A DNA stretch of 64,000 bases from Lentimicrobium sp. L6 (lineage in GTDB: Bacteria > Bacteroidota > Bacteroidia > Bacteroidales > UBA12170): assembly GCF_013166655.1 (NCBI RefSeq), contig NZ_JABKCA010000014.1, forward strand, positions 1-64,000, in the 5' to 3' direction. Positions 35,325 to 43,121 of the stretch are shown here, piece after piece. The position numbers were made by a program, and so were the translations under genes. The notes under the pieces are model-generated. The model searched no databases, was not told where the DNA came from, and was given only the letters and a program-made list of their open reading frames with translations. Numbering within the stretch: position 1 is the stretch's first letter; the number at the start of each line of letters is the position of its first letter.

Positions 35325-36291
35325 AGGCCCTATTTCACAGTTTATGCTCGAGCATTACAAACATTTTAATGCTGCTGCATTGGTAGATGCCGCTAAAGGA
35401 TACGAGCTTCAGTTAAGCCAAGGAAATAAAATGATGATGACTTTAGCAGGTGCTATGAGTACTGCAGAGTTAGGAAAATCATTAGCAGAGATGATACGTC
35501 AAGATAAAGTTCAAATTATATCTTGCACTGGTGCTAACTTAGAAGAGGATTTGATGAACTTGGTGGCTCATTCGCATTATGAAAGAGTGCCTCATTATCG
35601 CGATTTATCAGCCATTCAAGAAAGAGAATTACTCGATAGAGGTTTAAATAGAGTAACAGATACTTGTATTCCCGAGGAGGAGGCTTTTAGAAGATTGCAG
35701 GAGCATATTTTTGAGATTTGGCAAAAGGCCGAAGCTGAAGGGAAAAGATATTTTCCCCACGAATATATGTATAAGCTTTTGCTTTCTGGCGTATTGGAAC
35801 AGTATTATGAAATTGATCCTAAAAACAGTTGGATGCTGGCCGCCGCAGAGAAGAACTTACCTATAGTGGTTCCTGGTTGGGAAGATTCTACCATGGGAAA
35901 TATTTTTGCATCTTATTGTATAAAAGGTGAATTGAAGCCTAGTACAGTAAAGTCAGGAATTGAATATATGACTTGGTTGGCCGATTGGTATACTGAGAAC
36001 ACTAAAGATAATGGAATAGGATTTTTTCAAATCGGAGGAGGAATTGCAGGAGATTTCCCAATATGTGTAGTACCAATGCTCTATCAAGATTTGGAAAGAG
36101 TGGATACCCCATTTTGGAGCTATTTCTGTCAGATTTCGGATTCAACCACCAGCTACGGTTCCTACTCAGGTGCTGTTCCTAACGAAAAAATTACTTGGGG
36201 AAAACTGGATGAGAATACGCCAAAATTTATTGTAGAATCAGATGCTACTATAGTGGCTCCTCTCATTTTTTCTTATCTTTTGGGTTGGTAG
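35317..36291 (+). CDS. Deoxyhypusine-synthase-family protein
   Basis: 324 residues. The NAD-binding region includes QIISCTGANLEEDLMN (about 66-81) and GIGFFQIGGGIAGDFPI (about 233-249). The catalytic lysine is present as K296 in ITWGKLD, matching the family VSWGKI of deoxyhypusine synthase. Bacteria have no eIF5A to modify, so these homologues are thought to transfer an aminobutyl group to another acceptor, such as putrescine to make homospermidine; which one is open here. The tail-end position after agmatinase, overlapping by 8 bp, places it downstream of putrescine synthesis. Confidence 0.88.
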   Translation: MNKGPISQFMLEHYKHFNAAALVDAAKGYELQLSQGNKMMMTLAGAMSTAELGKSLAEMIRQDKVQIISCTGANLEEDLMNLVAHSHYERVPHYRDLSAIQERELLDRGLNRVTDTCIPEEEAFRRLQEHIFEIWQKAEAEGKRYFPHEYMYKLLLSGVLEQYYEIDPKNSWMLAAAEKNLPIVVPGWEDSTMGNIFASYCIKGELKPSTVKSGIEYMTWLADWYTENTKDNGIGFFQIGGGIAGDFPICVVPMLYQDLERVDTPFWSYFCQISDSTTSYGSYSGAVPNEKITWGKLDENTPKFIVESDATIVAPLIFSYLLGW

Positions 36292-36320
36292 AATGCCTTT
36301 CTGGTTTTGAAATTAATATT

Positions 36321-36350
36321 CCATCAATTCATTATAAAATGAATTGATGG
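36321..36350. terminator. Perfect 13-bp hairpin at a convergent gene end
   Basis: CCATCAATTCATT (36321-36333), loop ataa, AATGAATTGATGG. It sits between the stops of the polyamine operon (36291) and the hybrid kinase (36368). There is no T-run on either side, so it would act only as a weak or factor-dependent terminator or RNA-end stabiliser. Confidence 0.5.
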
Positions 36351-36367
36351 ATAGCTTAGAAATTACC

Positions 36368-39300
36368 CTAATAAGATTCAGATAAAACACGAATCAAATC
36401 CTGAAGCTTAAATGGCTTACTTAAGTAATCATTCATTCCGGCGGCAATATATTTGTCTTTATCGGTTTTTAAGGCATTTGCTGTTAATGCAATGATTGGT
36501 GTTTTCCTTATTTTCTTAGATCTTATTTCATGAACCCTAATCAAACCTGTTGCTTCTAAGCCACTCATTTCTGGCATTTGAATATCCATTAAAACCAAAT
36601 CGTAATGATTTTCCTTAAATAGCTCTAATGCTTCTCTACCATTATTGGCAATTTCTACTTGATGGCCCAGTTTTTCAAGATTGATGATGGCTATTTTTTG
36701 ATTGATTTTATTGTCTTCGGCAAGTAGAATATTCAAATTATCCTTAATAATGAAGTCATTATTTTTGCTGGAGTGGGTATCTTGAAGGTCTTGATGAGCC
36801 TCCTGAGTTGGTATTTCTACCCAGAAGGTACTTCCTTCGCCAAATTGACTATCAACTCCTATATTTCCACCAAACAGTTGACTCAAATCTTTGCTAATTA
36901 ATAAGCCTAATCCGGTTCCTCCGTGGGTTCGGGTTGTTGAACTATCGGTTTGAGAAAAGGCCATGAAGAGCTTTTTCTTACCTTCCTCTGAAATCCCAAT
37001 GCCAGTATCTATTACATTGATTCCTAGCGTAAAATTAGGAGATTTTAAATTTTGTCTTTTCTTTTCTAGGAATATGGTTATACCACCTTCCTCAGTAAAG
37101 TTGATGGCATTGTTTACCAAATTGATAATGATTTGTTTCACTCTGGTAGGGTCGCCAAGAACAGATGTAGGGAGTTGATCGGAGATTCTGGTCTTTAGAT
37201 ATAATTGCTTCGCTTTTGCTTTAATCATCAGTAATTCCTCAACCTCGGTAAGCATTTTCTTTAAGTTAAAAGGAATCTTCTCTAATTCAACTTGTCCAGC
37301 TTCTATTTTACTAAAGTCAAGAATTTCATTGATAATGGTTAATAGGTTTTCAGCTGAAACACTAATGACTTTTAGTTTTTCTTGAAGGTCAGCATCTTCT
37401 GTTCCTTGCATGATAATATCAGTCATTCCCATAATCCCATTCATTGGAGTTCTGATTTCGTGACTCATTTTTGCAAGGAAGAAGCTCTTGGCTTTATTGG
37501 CCTTGTCTGCATTTTCTTTAGCTATGGTTAATTGTGATTCAGATTTTTTTCTGTTGGTGATATCATCTTTAATGGCAATATAGTGGGTGATGATTCCTTT
37601 GGAGTTTTTTACTGGAGAAATGCTGGCCAATTCCCAAAAGACATTTCCATTCTTCTTTTTATTACAGAACTCACCTCGCCAAACTTGACCATTTTCTATG
37701 GTTTTCCACATCTCCTTATAGTCGATTTTGTTTTCCTCATTTCTGGCATTTAAAATTCTAGGATTTTGGCCAATAACCTCCTCCGAACTATATCCTGTTA
37801 CTAATTCAAAAGCAGGATTTACATATTCTATTTCTCCATTGGTTTTGGTAATAACAATGGAATTTGGAGATTCCTGAACCACCATACTCAATTTTTTTAA
37901 TTCTTGTTCCGCTTTTGTTCTTTCAGAAATATCTATAAAGCTTTCTACATATACATCACGACCATTTATTACCGCTTTTTTTACGCTTTTAAGAATCTGT
38001 TTTTCTTTCTTATCAGCAGTGATTAGTGTTTTTCGTTGATTGTGTATTTGTTCGTCAAAATCCGAAATAGGACAGCTGCCTTTGTCGGTAGGGCAGATGA
38101 AATGATTACACACACTACCAATAATATGAGCATTATCTGTACCGATCATCTCTTTTGCTTTATCATTAACGCTTAGTATATTGTGGCTAATAGCATCTAT
38201 AACAATAATCCCAACTAAAGCAGAGTTTAAAACGGCATCATTAAATTGTTTTTGCTCTAGTAGCTCTTGTTCAACACTTTTTTGTTTGCTGATATCCATA
38301 AATGCTTCCAAAATCATATCCTGATTGTGGAGCCTAATGGGAATGGCACTTTTAACAACGGTACTTACTTTTCCATCTTTGCCTTTTAATCCCAATTCAA
38401 TATCATGTACAGCCAAATCATTAGAAGTAATGGGGCATTTCTCCTCATCATCTAGGCAAAAGACATTGCCACAGTGTTCGTTTATATAGTCAGCCTCATT
38501 GGCATCATTCATCCATTTTAATGCGGTTTTGTTGATTTGCTGAATCTCTTGTTTGCGGTTGGCTAAAGCTATTCCTACTGGCAGTGCATCTAAAATTTTC
38601 TGAATGGTTTGATTGTTTTCTTCTAGGTCTTTCTTCGATTGCTCATGTCTGTCAATCAAATGATAGATTTGTTTGAGCATTTGTGTGATTAGAATAATTA
38701 TAGCTATAACCATCAAAAACAAAAACAGATAGCGATATAAATTATATCTCTGAATTCTATTGTCCATGTTTTGATGGAGTTGAGTTTTTCTTTCTTGAAC
38801 CTGAAGATAAGCTCTATTGGCTGTTTCTATTGCTCTGCTAATTAAACTCTCCAGTTGTTTGTAATGAGAATTTACTTCTCGGTATTGTTGCTCATTTTCT
38901 GATTCATAATACTCCTTCATAACGATAACCAAATGATTTGAAAGATCATTTATCATACTTAATCTAGGAGATAATTCTACAATCTCGCTGCTAAATTCTT
39001 TATTAAAGGCCTGATATATTATTTTATCGGTAAATAGGTCTTGATTATAAATGTTGATTTTTATATTATTCTCATATTCACCACCAGATATTAAAACATC
39101 AGTTAATAGATCAATATCTGCTAAAAGGCTTTTGATTTCCTTTTCTTGTTTAGTGAATAAGCGAATGTCTTCCAAGCGGTTTAATCGATAAGATATCTGA
39201 TGTAACTCGTTCAGTTTATTCTGTAATATTTTAATAAGGTTGATATGTTGCTGTTCATTGAAGATGATTCTCTCATCTTTGGCTTTAGCGTTTACTATCA

Positions 39301-39385
39301 GATTATTAATGGTCATTAAAAGGAGGATGGAAAACAAGAAACTCACCATCATCAAAATAATTTTTCTTGAAATTGATTTTTTCAT
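36368..39385 (-). CDS. Hybrid histidine kinase with three PAS domains
   Basis: 1005 residues. TM1 is at about 9-30 and TM2 at about 216-237, enclosing a periplasmic helical domain of about 185 residues. Three PAS domains follow (about 255-370, 375-490 and 495-615). The first two share an identical cysteine pattern CX4CX6CP (C305, C310, C317 and C426, C431, C438). Then come HisKA with H642 in SHEIRTP, HATPase_c (DTGIGI, GGTGLGL), and a receiver with D934 and K990. It lies 10 bp after the periplasmic binding lipoprotein gene, its likely sensor partner. No DNA-binding output is attached. Confidence 0.93.
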   Translation of the reverse strand: MKKSISRKIILMMVSFLFSILLLMTINNLIVNAKAKDERIIFNEQQHINLIKILQNKLNELHQISYRLNRLEDIRLFTKQEKEIKSLLADIDLLTDVLISGGEYENNIKINIYNQDLFTDKIIYQAFNKEFSSEIVELSPRLSMINDLSNHLVIVMKEYYESENEQQYREVNSHYKQLESLISRAIETANRAYLQVQERKTQLHQNMDNRIQRYNLYRYLFLFLMVIAIIILITQMLKQIYHLIDRHEQSKKDLEENNQTIQKILDALPVGIALANRKQEIQQINKTALKWMNDANEADYINEHCGNVFCLDDEEKCPITSNDLAVHDIELGLKGKDGKVSTVVKSAIPIRLHNQDMILEAFMDISKQKSVEQELLEQKQFNDAVLNSALVGIIVIDAISHNILSVNDKAKEMIGTDNAHIIGSVCNHFICPTDKGSCPISDFDEQIHNQRKTLITADKKEKQILKSVKKAVINGRDVYVESFIDISERTKAEQELKKLSMVVQESPNSIVITKTNGEIEYVNPAFELVTGYSSEEVIGQNPRILNARNEENKIDYKEMWKTIENGQVWRGEFCNKKKNGNVFWELASISPVKNSKGIITHYIAIKDDITNRKKSESQLTIAKENADKANKAKSFFLAKMSHEIRTPMNGIMGMTDIIMQGTEDADLQEKLKVISVSAENLLTIINEILDFSKIEAGQVELEKIPFNLKKMLTEVEELLMIKAKAKQLYLKTRISDQLPTSVLGDPTRVKQIIINLVNNAINFTEEGGITIFLEKKRQNLKSPNFTLGINVIDTGIGISEEGKKKLFMAFSQTDSSTTRTHGGTGLGLLISKDLSQLFGGNIGVDSQFGEGSTFWVEIPTQEAHQDLQDTHSSKNNDFIIKDNLNILLAEDNKINQKIAIINLEKLGHQVEIANNGREALELFKENHYDLVLMDIQMPEMSGLEATGLIRVHEIRSKKIRKTPIIALTANALKTDKDKYIAAGMNDYLSKPFKLQDLIRVLSESY

Positions 39386-39395
39386 AGCTTCTAAT

Positions 39396-40166
39396 TTAAT
39401 TCAGTCCGTGTTTTTTAAAGATGGCTTGGCCCTCTGGAGAAATTGCATAAGTCATAATCTTTTGCGCAATATCAGGATGTTGACTACTTTCTAATTGTGC
39501 CAAAATCAATCTCTTTTTTGTGTTTTCAAGGCATGGAATATCCAATATATCCATATAATCGCTATTTCGATCCCAAGTATAGGTGGCATACCAATTTATC
39601 ACAATATCGGCTTCATCATTTATAATAGCCATGCTTAAGTCTTTTGAGTCTGTGGTAAACCGAATAGCATTTTGTTCCACTTCTTCAAATACACCTTCTG
39701 AAACCAATAGCTTTTTGGTTGCTTTTCCCACGCTTCCGCTACTTGGATTACCAATAACAACATAATAATCTTTAGAAGTGAGGCTTTGAATTTCAGCTTT
39801 GATATTTAATGGGTTTCCTTTTTGAACGATGACGGCTAATTTGTTGTGACCAACTTTGGCCGTATCTGTTATTATTCCTTTTTTAAATGCCGTGTAAATA
39901 TAGGATTCGGAACCAGGCAAATACAAGTCTCCAACACCATTTTGCTCAATGGCATTCAGTAAATTACCAGAGCCTCCCTTTGATATTTCAATATGACAGT
40001 TTTCTTGTTTTTCGATGATCTGTTTTATTTCCGTCATCGGACGAATCATAGTTATGCCACAATATATTAATAGTTCTTTCTTTTCTTCTTGCTGATTCAC
40101 TTTGCAGCTAGTAAAAATAAAATGAAGCACAATAAGGCCTAGGAATAGTATGTATTTCTTCCCCAT
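39396..40166 (-). CDS. Periplasmic substrate-binding lipoprotein (ModA/PstS-like fold)
   Basis: 256 residues with a lipoprotein signal (cysteine about residue 21, HFIFTSCKV). The mature part has GITMIRPMTEIKQ and SKGGSGNLLNAIEQNGVGDLYLPGS (about 62-86), a type II binding fold like molybdate- or tungstate-type and phosphate-type binding proteins. No permease or ATPase gene adjoins it. Instead the next gene 10 bp downstream is the three-PAS hybrid kinase, so it probably presents a ligand to the kinase rather than serving import. The ligand is unknown; an oxyanion is a guess from the fold. Confidence 0.85.
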   Translation of the reverse strand: MGKKYILFLGLIVLHFIFTSCKVNQQEEKKELLIYCGITMIRPMTEIKQIIEKQENCHIEISKGGSGNLLNAIEQNGVGDLYLPGSESYIYTAFKKGIITDTAKVGHNKLAVIVQKGNPLNIKAEIQSLTSKDYYVVIGNPSSGSVGKATKKLLVSEGVFEEVEQNAIRFTTDSKDLSMAIINDEADIVINWYATYTWDRNSDYMDILDIPCLENTKKRLILAQLESSQHPDIAQKIMTYAISPEGQAIFKKHGLN

Positions 40167-40213
40167 TTTTATAAATCTTGATTTTTAATAAATTATTCGA
40201 ATACTAAGTTAAT

Positions 40214-40221
40214 CAAAATTA
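40214..40221 (-). promoter_or_regulatory. -7 element TAATTTTG for the binding-protein/kinase pair
   Basis: Exact TAnnTTTG match on the minus strand, 47 bp upstream of the ATG at 40166; no good -33 element. Confidence 0.4.
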
Positions 40222-40371
40222 TTTGGAATGGCAATTTGGATGTGCTAAGCTAGTACTTGAGGAGTCAATAGGAAATATAATAGCATAGGCTATAAATGAA
40301 ATGTATGGAATGTAGATTTTAGTCTCTACTGTAATGAGTTTGACAAGTTAGATAAATGCAACAAGAAGTTT

Positions 40372-41286
40372 CTAAAAAACCGAAATGCCAGTATAAGTGG
40401 TAAACAGTTCTAAAGCCCTTAATCCAATCTTGGAATTTCCAGATGGGTTTAAACCCGGAGACCATACCGTAACCACCAATTGACCTGGGATGATAGCGAC
40501 TATGCCTCCACCCACACCGCTTTTGCCCGGTAATCCAACACGATAGGCAAAATCGCCGGCAGCATCGTAGAGCCCGCTAGTGAGTAGGAGGGAGTTCATT
40601 CTTTTGCTTTGGCGTAGACTCAATACTTCTTGTTTACAAAATGGAGAGAATCCTTTGTTCGCAAGGAAAATAAATGCTCGGCTTAAATCGGCGCATGACA
40701 TTTGAATGGCCGATTGGTGGTAGTAAACATCTAAAACCTCTTTAGGTTCGTTATTCAGGTTTTTATAGCTCTTTAGGAAGTTGGCTAAAGCCACATTTCT
40801 ATATCCTGCTTCTTTTTCTGAATGAGCTACCTCGAAGTCATAGGAAACTTGAGGATTTCCAGCCAAATTTCTAACAAAGGAAAGGAGTTCCTTTTTCATC
40901 TTGCCAGGGTTTTGTGTAATCATATCGGTAATCACCAAAGCTCCGGCATTCATAAATGGATTTCTCGGAATGCCTTCTTCGAATTCTAATTGTACCAAAG
41001 AATTGAATCTTGTTCCCGATGGTTCTTTGCCTACTCTTTCCCATACCTTTTCATCGAACTGCTGCATAGCCATACTCAAACTGAATACTTTGGCTATACT
41101 TTGTATGCTAAAAAACTCATCGGCTTGTCCTACTTTAAATTCTTGTCCATCAACGGTATGAACTGCCATACCAAACTTATTTAGGTCGATATTAGATAAG
41201 GCAGGAATATAGTCTGCTGCTATTCCTCTAGAAGTTTCTGCTTGCACTTCTTGTTCTATTTGAAGAAGGATTTCTTGTAAATTCAT
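40372..41286 (-). CDS. glsA: Glutaminase A
   Basis: 304 residues, the usual length for this serine-dependent glutaminase of beta-lactamase fold. The catalytic dyad is S63 and K66 in SIAK, and the motifs NPFMNAGAL, KSGVGGGIVA and LPGKSGVGG support GlsA. It hydrolyses glutamine to glutamate and ammonia. The promoter lies so close to the ATG (4 bp) that the transcript may be leaderless. It is monocistronic. Confidence 0.95.
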   Translation of the reverse strand: MNLQEILLQIEQEVQAETSRGIAADYIPALSNIDLNKFGMAVHTVDGQEFKVGQADEFFSIQSIAKVFSLSMAMQQFDEKVWERVGKEPSGTRFNSLVQLEFEEGIPRNPFMNAGALVITDMITQNPGKMKKELLSFVRNLAGNPQVSYDFEVAHSEKEAGYRNVALANFLKSYKNLNNEPKEVLDVYYHQSAIQMSCADLSRAFIFLANKGFSPFCKQEVLSLRQSKRMNSLLLTSGLYDAAGDFAYRVGLPGKSGVGGGIVAIIPGQLVVTVWSPGLNPSGNSKIGLRALELFTTYTGISVF

Positions 41287-41290
41287 GGGG

Positions 41291-41298
41291 CGAAATTA
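41291..41298 (-). promoter_or_regulatory. -7-like element TAATTTCG directly before glsA
   Basis: One base from TAnnTTTG, with only 4 bases between its last G and the ATG at 41286, which predicts a leaderless mRNA if this is the promoter. Confidence 0.4.
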
Positions 41299-41341
41299 CT
41301 TAATTCCATCAATATTCATGGATTAGTTTCACTAAATCACT

Positions 41342-41533
41342 TGGAATGAAATCATCGTAACTTTGTTTTACGAATGTATTTTATTCTATTAATCACCAAA
41401 TATGGCTGGGAGCCTGAAGCTGGAAGTCTGAAGTAAATTTACTTTTAGCTTCGAACTTCCGGCTTCGAAGCACAAAAATTACAAAAAAGAAACACTAAAG
41501 TGCATAATTTTAAAAAGGAATGAGACAATAAAC
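41342..41533 (-). repeat. Dispersed intergenic repeat, copy B
   Basis: About 192 bp, reverse orientation to copy A (11873-12065). On the minus strand it runs CTCATTCCTTTTTAAAA, CACTTTAGTGTTTC, TTTTTGTGCTTCGAAG, the GAAGC/GGAAGT core, CCATATTTGG and ATTCGTAAAACA. It is the cleanest match to copy A. It lies between glsA and the T9SS mini-protein promoter. Confidence 0.8.
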
Positions 41534-41594
41534 GAGAAAAGAACTACACTTACGATTTAAATATCTACGGATACAAATGGTGAGCTGTAATGGC

Positions 41595-41625
41595 TTGATA
41601 TCCCGTTTTATAGAGCTTATCTTTG
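41595..41625 (+). promoter_or_regulatory. Full promoter TTG-N20-TATCTTTG of the mini T9SS protein
   Basis: TTG at 41595-41597 and TATCTTTG at 41618-41625, separated by 20 bp, match both halves of the Bacteroidota housekeeping consensus. It is the best-formed promoter in the window and predicts a leader of about 48 nt. Confidence 0.7.
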
Positions 41626-41666
41626 TATCAACAAGTTTAAGGAATAAGTGTTAAGAACGAACAATT

Positions 41667-41672
41667 AGGAGG
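41667..41672 (+). promoter_or_regulatory. Perfect Shine-Dalgarno AGGAGG
   Basis: AGGAGG ends 7 bp before the ATG at 41680. Canonical Shine-Dalgarno sequences are rare in this phylum and I see no comparable one at the other confident starts here. Confidence 0.75.
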
Positions 41673-41679
41673 ACCAACC

Positions 41680-42054
41680 ATGAAAAAAGTATTACAAATT
41701 ACCACCAGTATTATTATCATACTCAGCTTAAGCTTTTTTAGTCCTTTAAAAGCTCAAAATTCACAAATAGAACAAGAAACACAATTTAATATATATCCTA
41801 ACCCTGTGATTAGTGGACAAGTGGTAAAGATAGAAGTAGAGGTAGATGAGAATAAAATCGTTCATTATTATGTGTTCGATTTTGCGGGAAGAATGATAGA
41901 GGAGTCCACTGGTCATAGTTTAGGCCTAGGAGAAGTAAGTTTGGAGAAAGAGTTCACCATAGAGATGAAGGGAATGTATTTTGTTAAGGTGATTATGGAA
42001 GATGTTAGAACGAATACTAAGAAATCTATGGTGAAAAAGCTCTCCGTTAATTAG
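41680..42054 (+). CDS. Mini-protein: signal peptide plus T9SS sorting domain only
   Basis: 124 residues. A signal peptide (cleavage about 25, LKAQ-NS) is followed directly by a type A sorting domain: FNIYPNPVISGQ at about 35-46, then YVFDFAGRMIEES, and a C-terminus ending VKKLSVN. There is no passenger domain between. It could be a decoy or test cargo of the secretion machine, or a small surface protein. Its strong promoter and perfect Shine-Dalgarno suggest high expression. Terminated by the hairpin at 42262. Confidence 0.85.
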   Translation: MKKVLQITTSIIIILSLSFFSPLKAQNSQIEQETQFNIYPNPVISGQVVKIEVEVDENKIVHYYVFDFAGRMIEESTGHSLGLGEVSLEKEFTIEMKGMYFVKVIMEDVRTNTKKSMVKKLSVN

Positions 42055-42261
42055 TCTTTGGAAGAAAATGTCAAATACTGCGTTACTCTAGATTTGAAAT
42101 CAGTCATTTACAAAAGTAAACTCCTTAATTTCAAAACTTCGAAAGCCTTGTCTTTGACCTCATCTTATCAAAGACCTAAAAAAAAGGTGTTTTTTTGAAG
42201 GCACATTTAAAAAAGACATAAAGATATTTGTTAATAAAACCCGAATTGATTTTGATTTCAG

Positions 42262-42293
42262 AAAAGCCCCGGATCGCGAGATTAGGGGCTTTT
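42262..42293. terminator. Bidirectional intrinsic terminator
   Basis: AAAAGCCCC (42262-42270) pairs with GGGGCTTTT (42285-42293), 9 bp with A- and T-runs at both ends, between the T9SS mini-protein and the convergent TPR gene. Confidence 0.8.
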
Positions 42294-42299
42294 ATATTT

Positions 42300-42902
42300 T
42301 CAAAATAGATGTTTACATTTTTCTGCATAAACAGCTGCCTTTTCTTTATCATGAAGTAGTAAATACAAATCATGAATTTCTTTATAAATATAATCGTTTG
42401 ATACACCATTTTTATCAGAAATTAGAAACGCATCCAAAGCTTCTTGGTACCTGTTTTCATCACGATATATATATCCTAAATCTTCTGCTATGACAGAAGG
42501 AGTCTTTGATATTTCTAGACCTCTTTTTAAAACCTCAATACCTATACTGGGTTTCATCTGTGAATAATACATTTCGTAATCACCAGTGGCCTCACATGCA
42601 ATCATTGGAATAACTTCCTTTTCCTCTAACTCATAAGTTTGAACATAATTTAAGCCGCCTTCAGTCTGAAAAATGACATAATCACTGATTCTTTCAGGTA
42701 GTGAAACATCCATAAAACAATCATTTTCATTATGTTTGGAGTCAATCAAAATTGCTCTGACTATACAATGGGCTTCTTCATCAGGAATAATCATTTCTAG
42801 CTTAGGTGACAAAATCCACTCTCTAGGATCCTCAGAGTTTTCTTCAATGATATCAAATAATAAGGATTGTTGCTTTTGATGGTATATATCTTTCAATTTC
42901 AT
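42300..42902 (-). CDS. Cytoplasmic protein with C-terminal TPR-like helices
   Basis: 200 residues without signal peptide. The N-terminal two thirds look globular and acidic, with several cysteines and histidines. The C-terminal part (about 118-195) has helix pairs of TPR character (SVIAEDLGYIYRDENRYQEALDAF, then DLYLLLHDKEKAAVYAEKC). I do not recognise the family; it may scaffold other proteins. It stands alone, with a shared terminator at its 3' end. Confidence 0.65.
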   Translation of the reverse strand: MKLKDIYHQKQQSLLFDIIEENSEDPREWILSPKLEMIIPDEEAHCIVRAILIDSKHNENDCFMDVSLPERISDYVIFQTEGGLNYVQTYELEEKEVIPMIACEATGDYEMYYSQMKPSIGIEVLKRGLEISKTPSVIAEDLGYIYRDENRYQEALDAFLISDKNGVSNDYIYKEIHDLYLLLHDKEKAAVYAEKCKHLF

Positions 42903-43121
42903 ATTTATAAGTTATTGGTAATGAAAAATAAAGATACAAATATTCATCTAGATAGGTAGTGAAACTAAACAGGAATCTATTGAAACTTTAGGTATAGCGA
43001 TAAATAAAATATACGAGTGTAAAACTAAGATTCTAATTATGACTTCTTCTATATGTATATCGCCATTAACCATTGTAAAATTCAAAGTGTGCTTAAGGCC
43101 TACTTTAAATAGGAAGTGGTA

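Noticed and set aside
35317-36291. eIF5A hypusination pathway
   Set aside because: Bacteria have no eIF5A and no deoxyhypusine hydroxylase is seen; the gene context is polyamine synthesis.
39396-40166. Molybdate or phosphate import system
   Set aside because: Only a binding protein is present; no permease or ATPase gene adjoins it, and a histidine kinase does.
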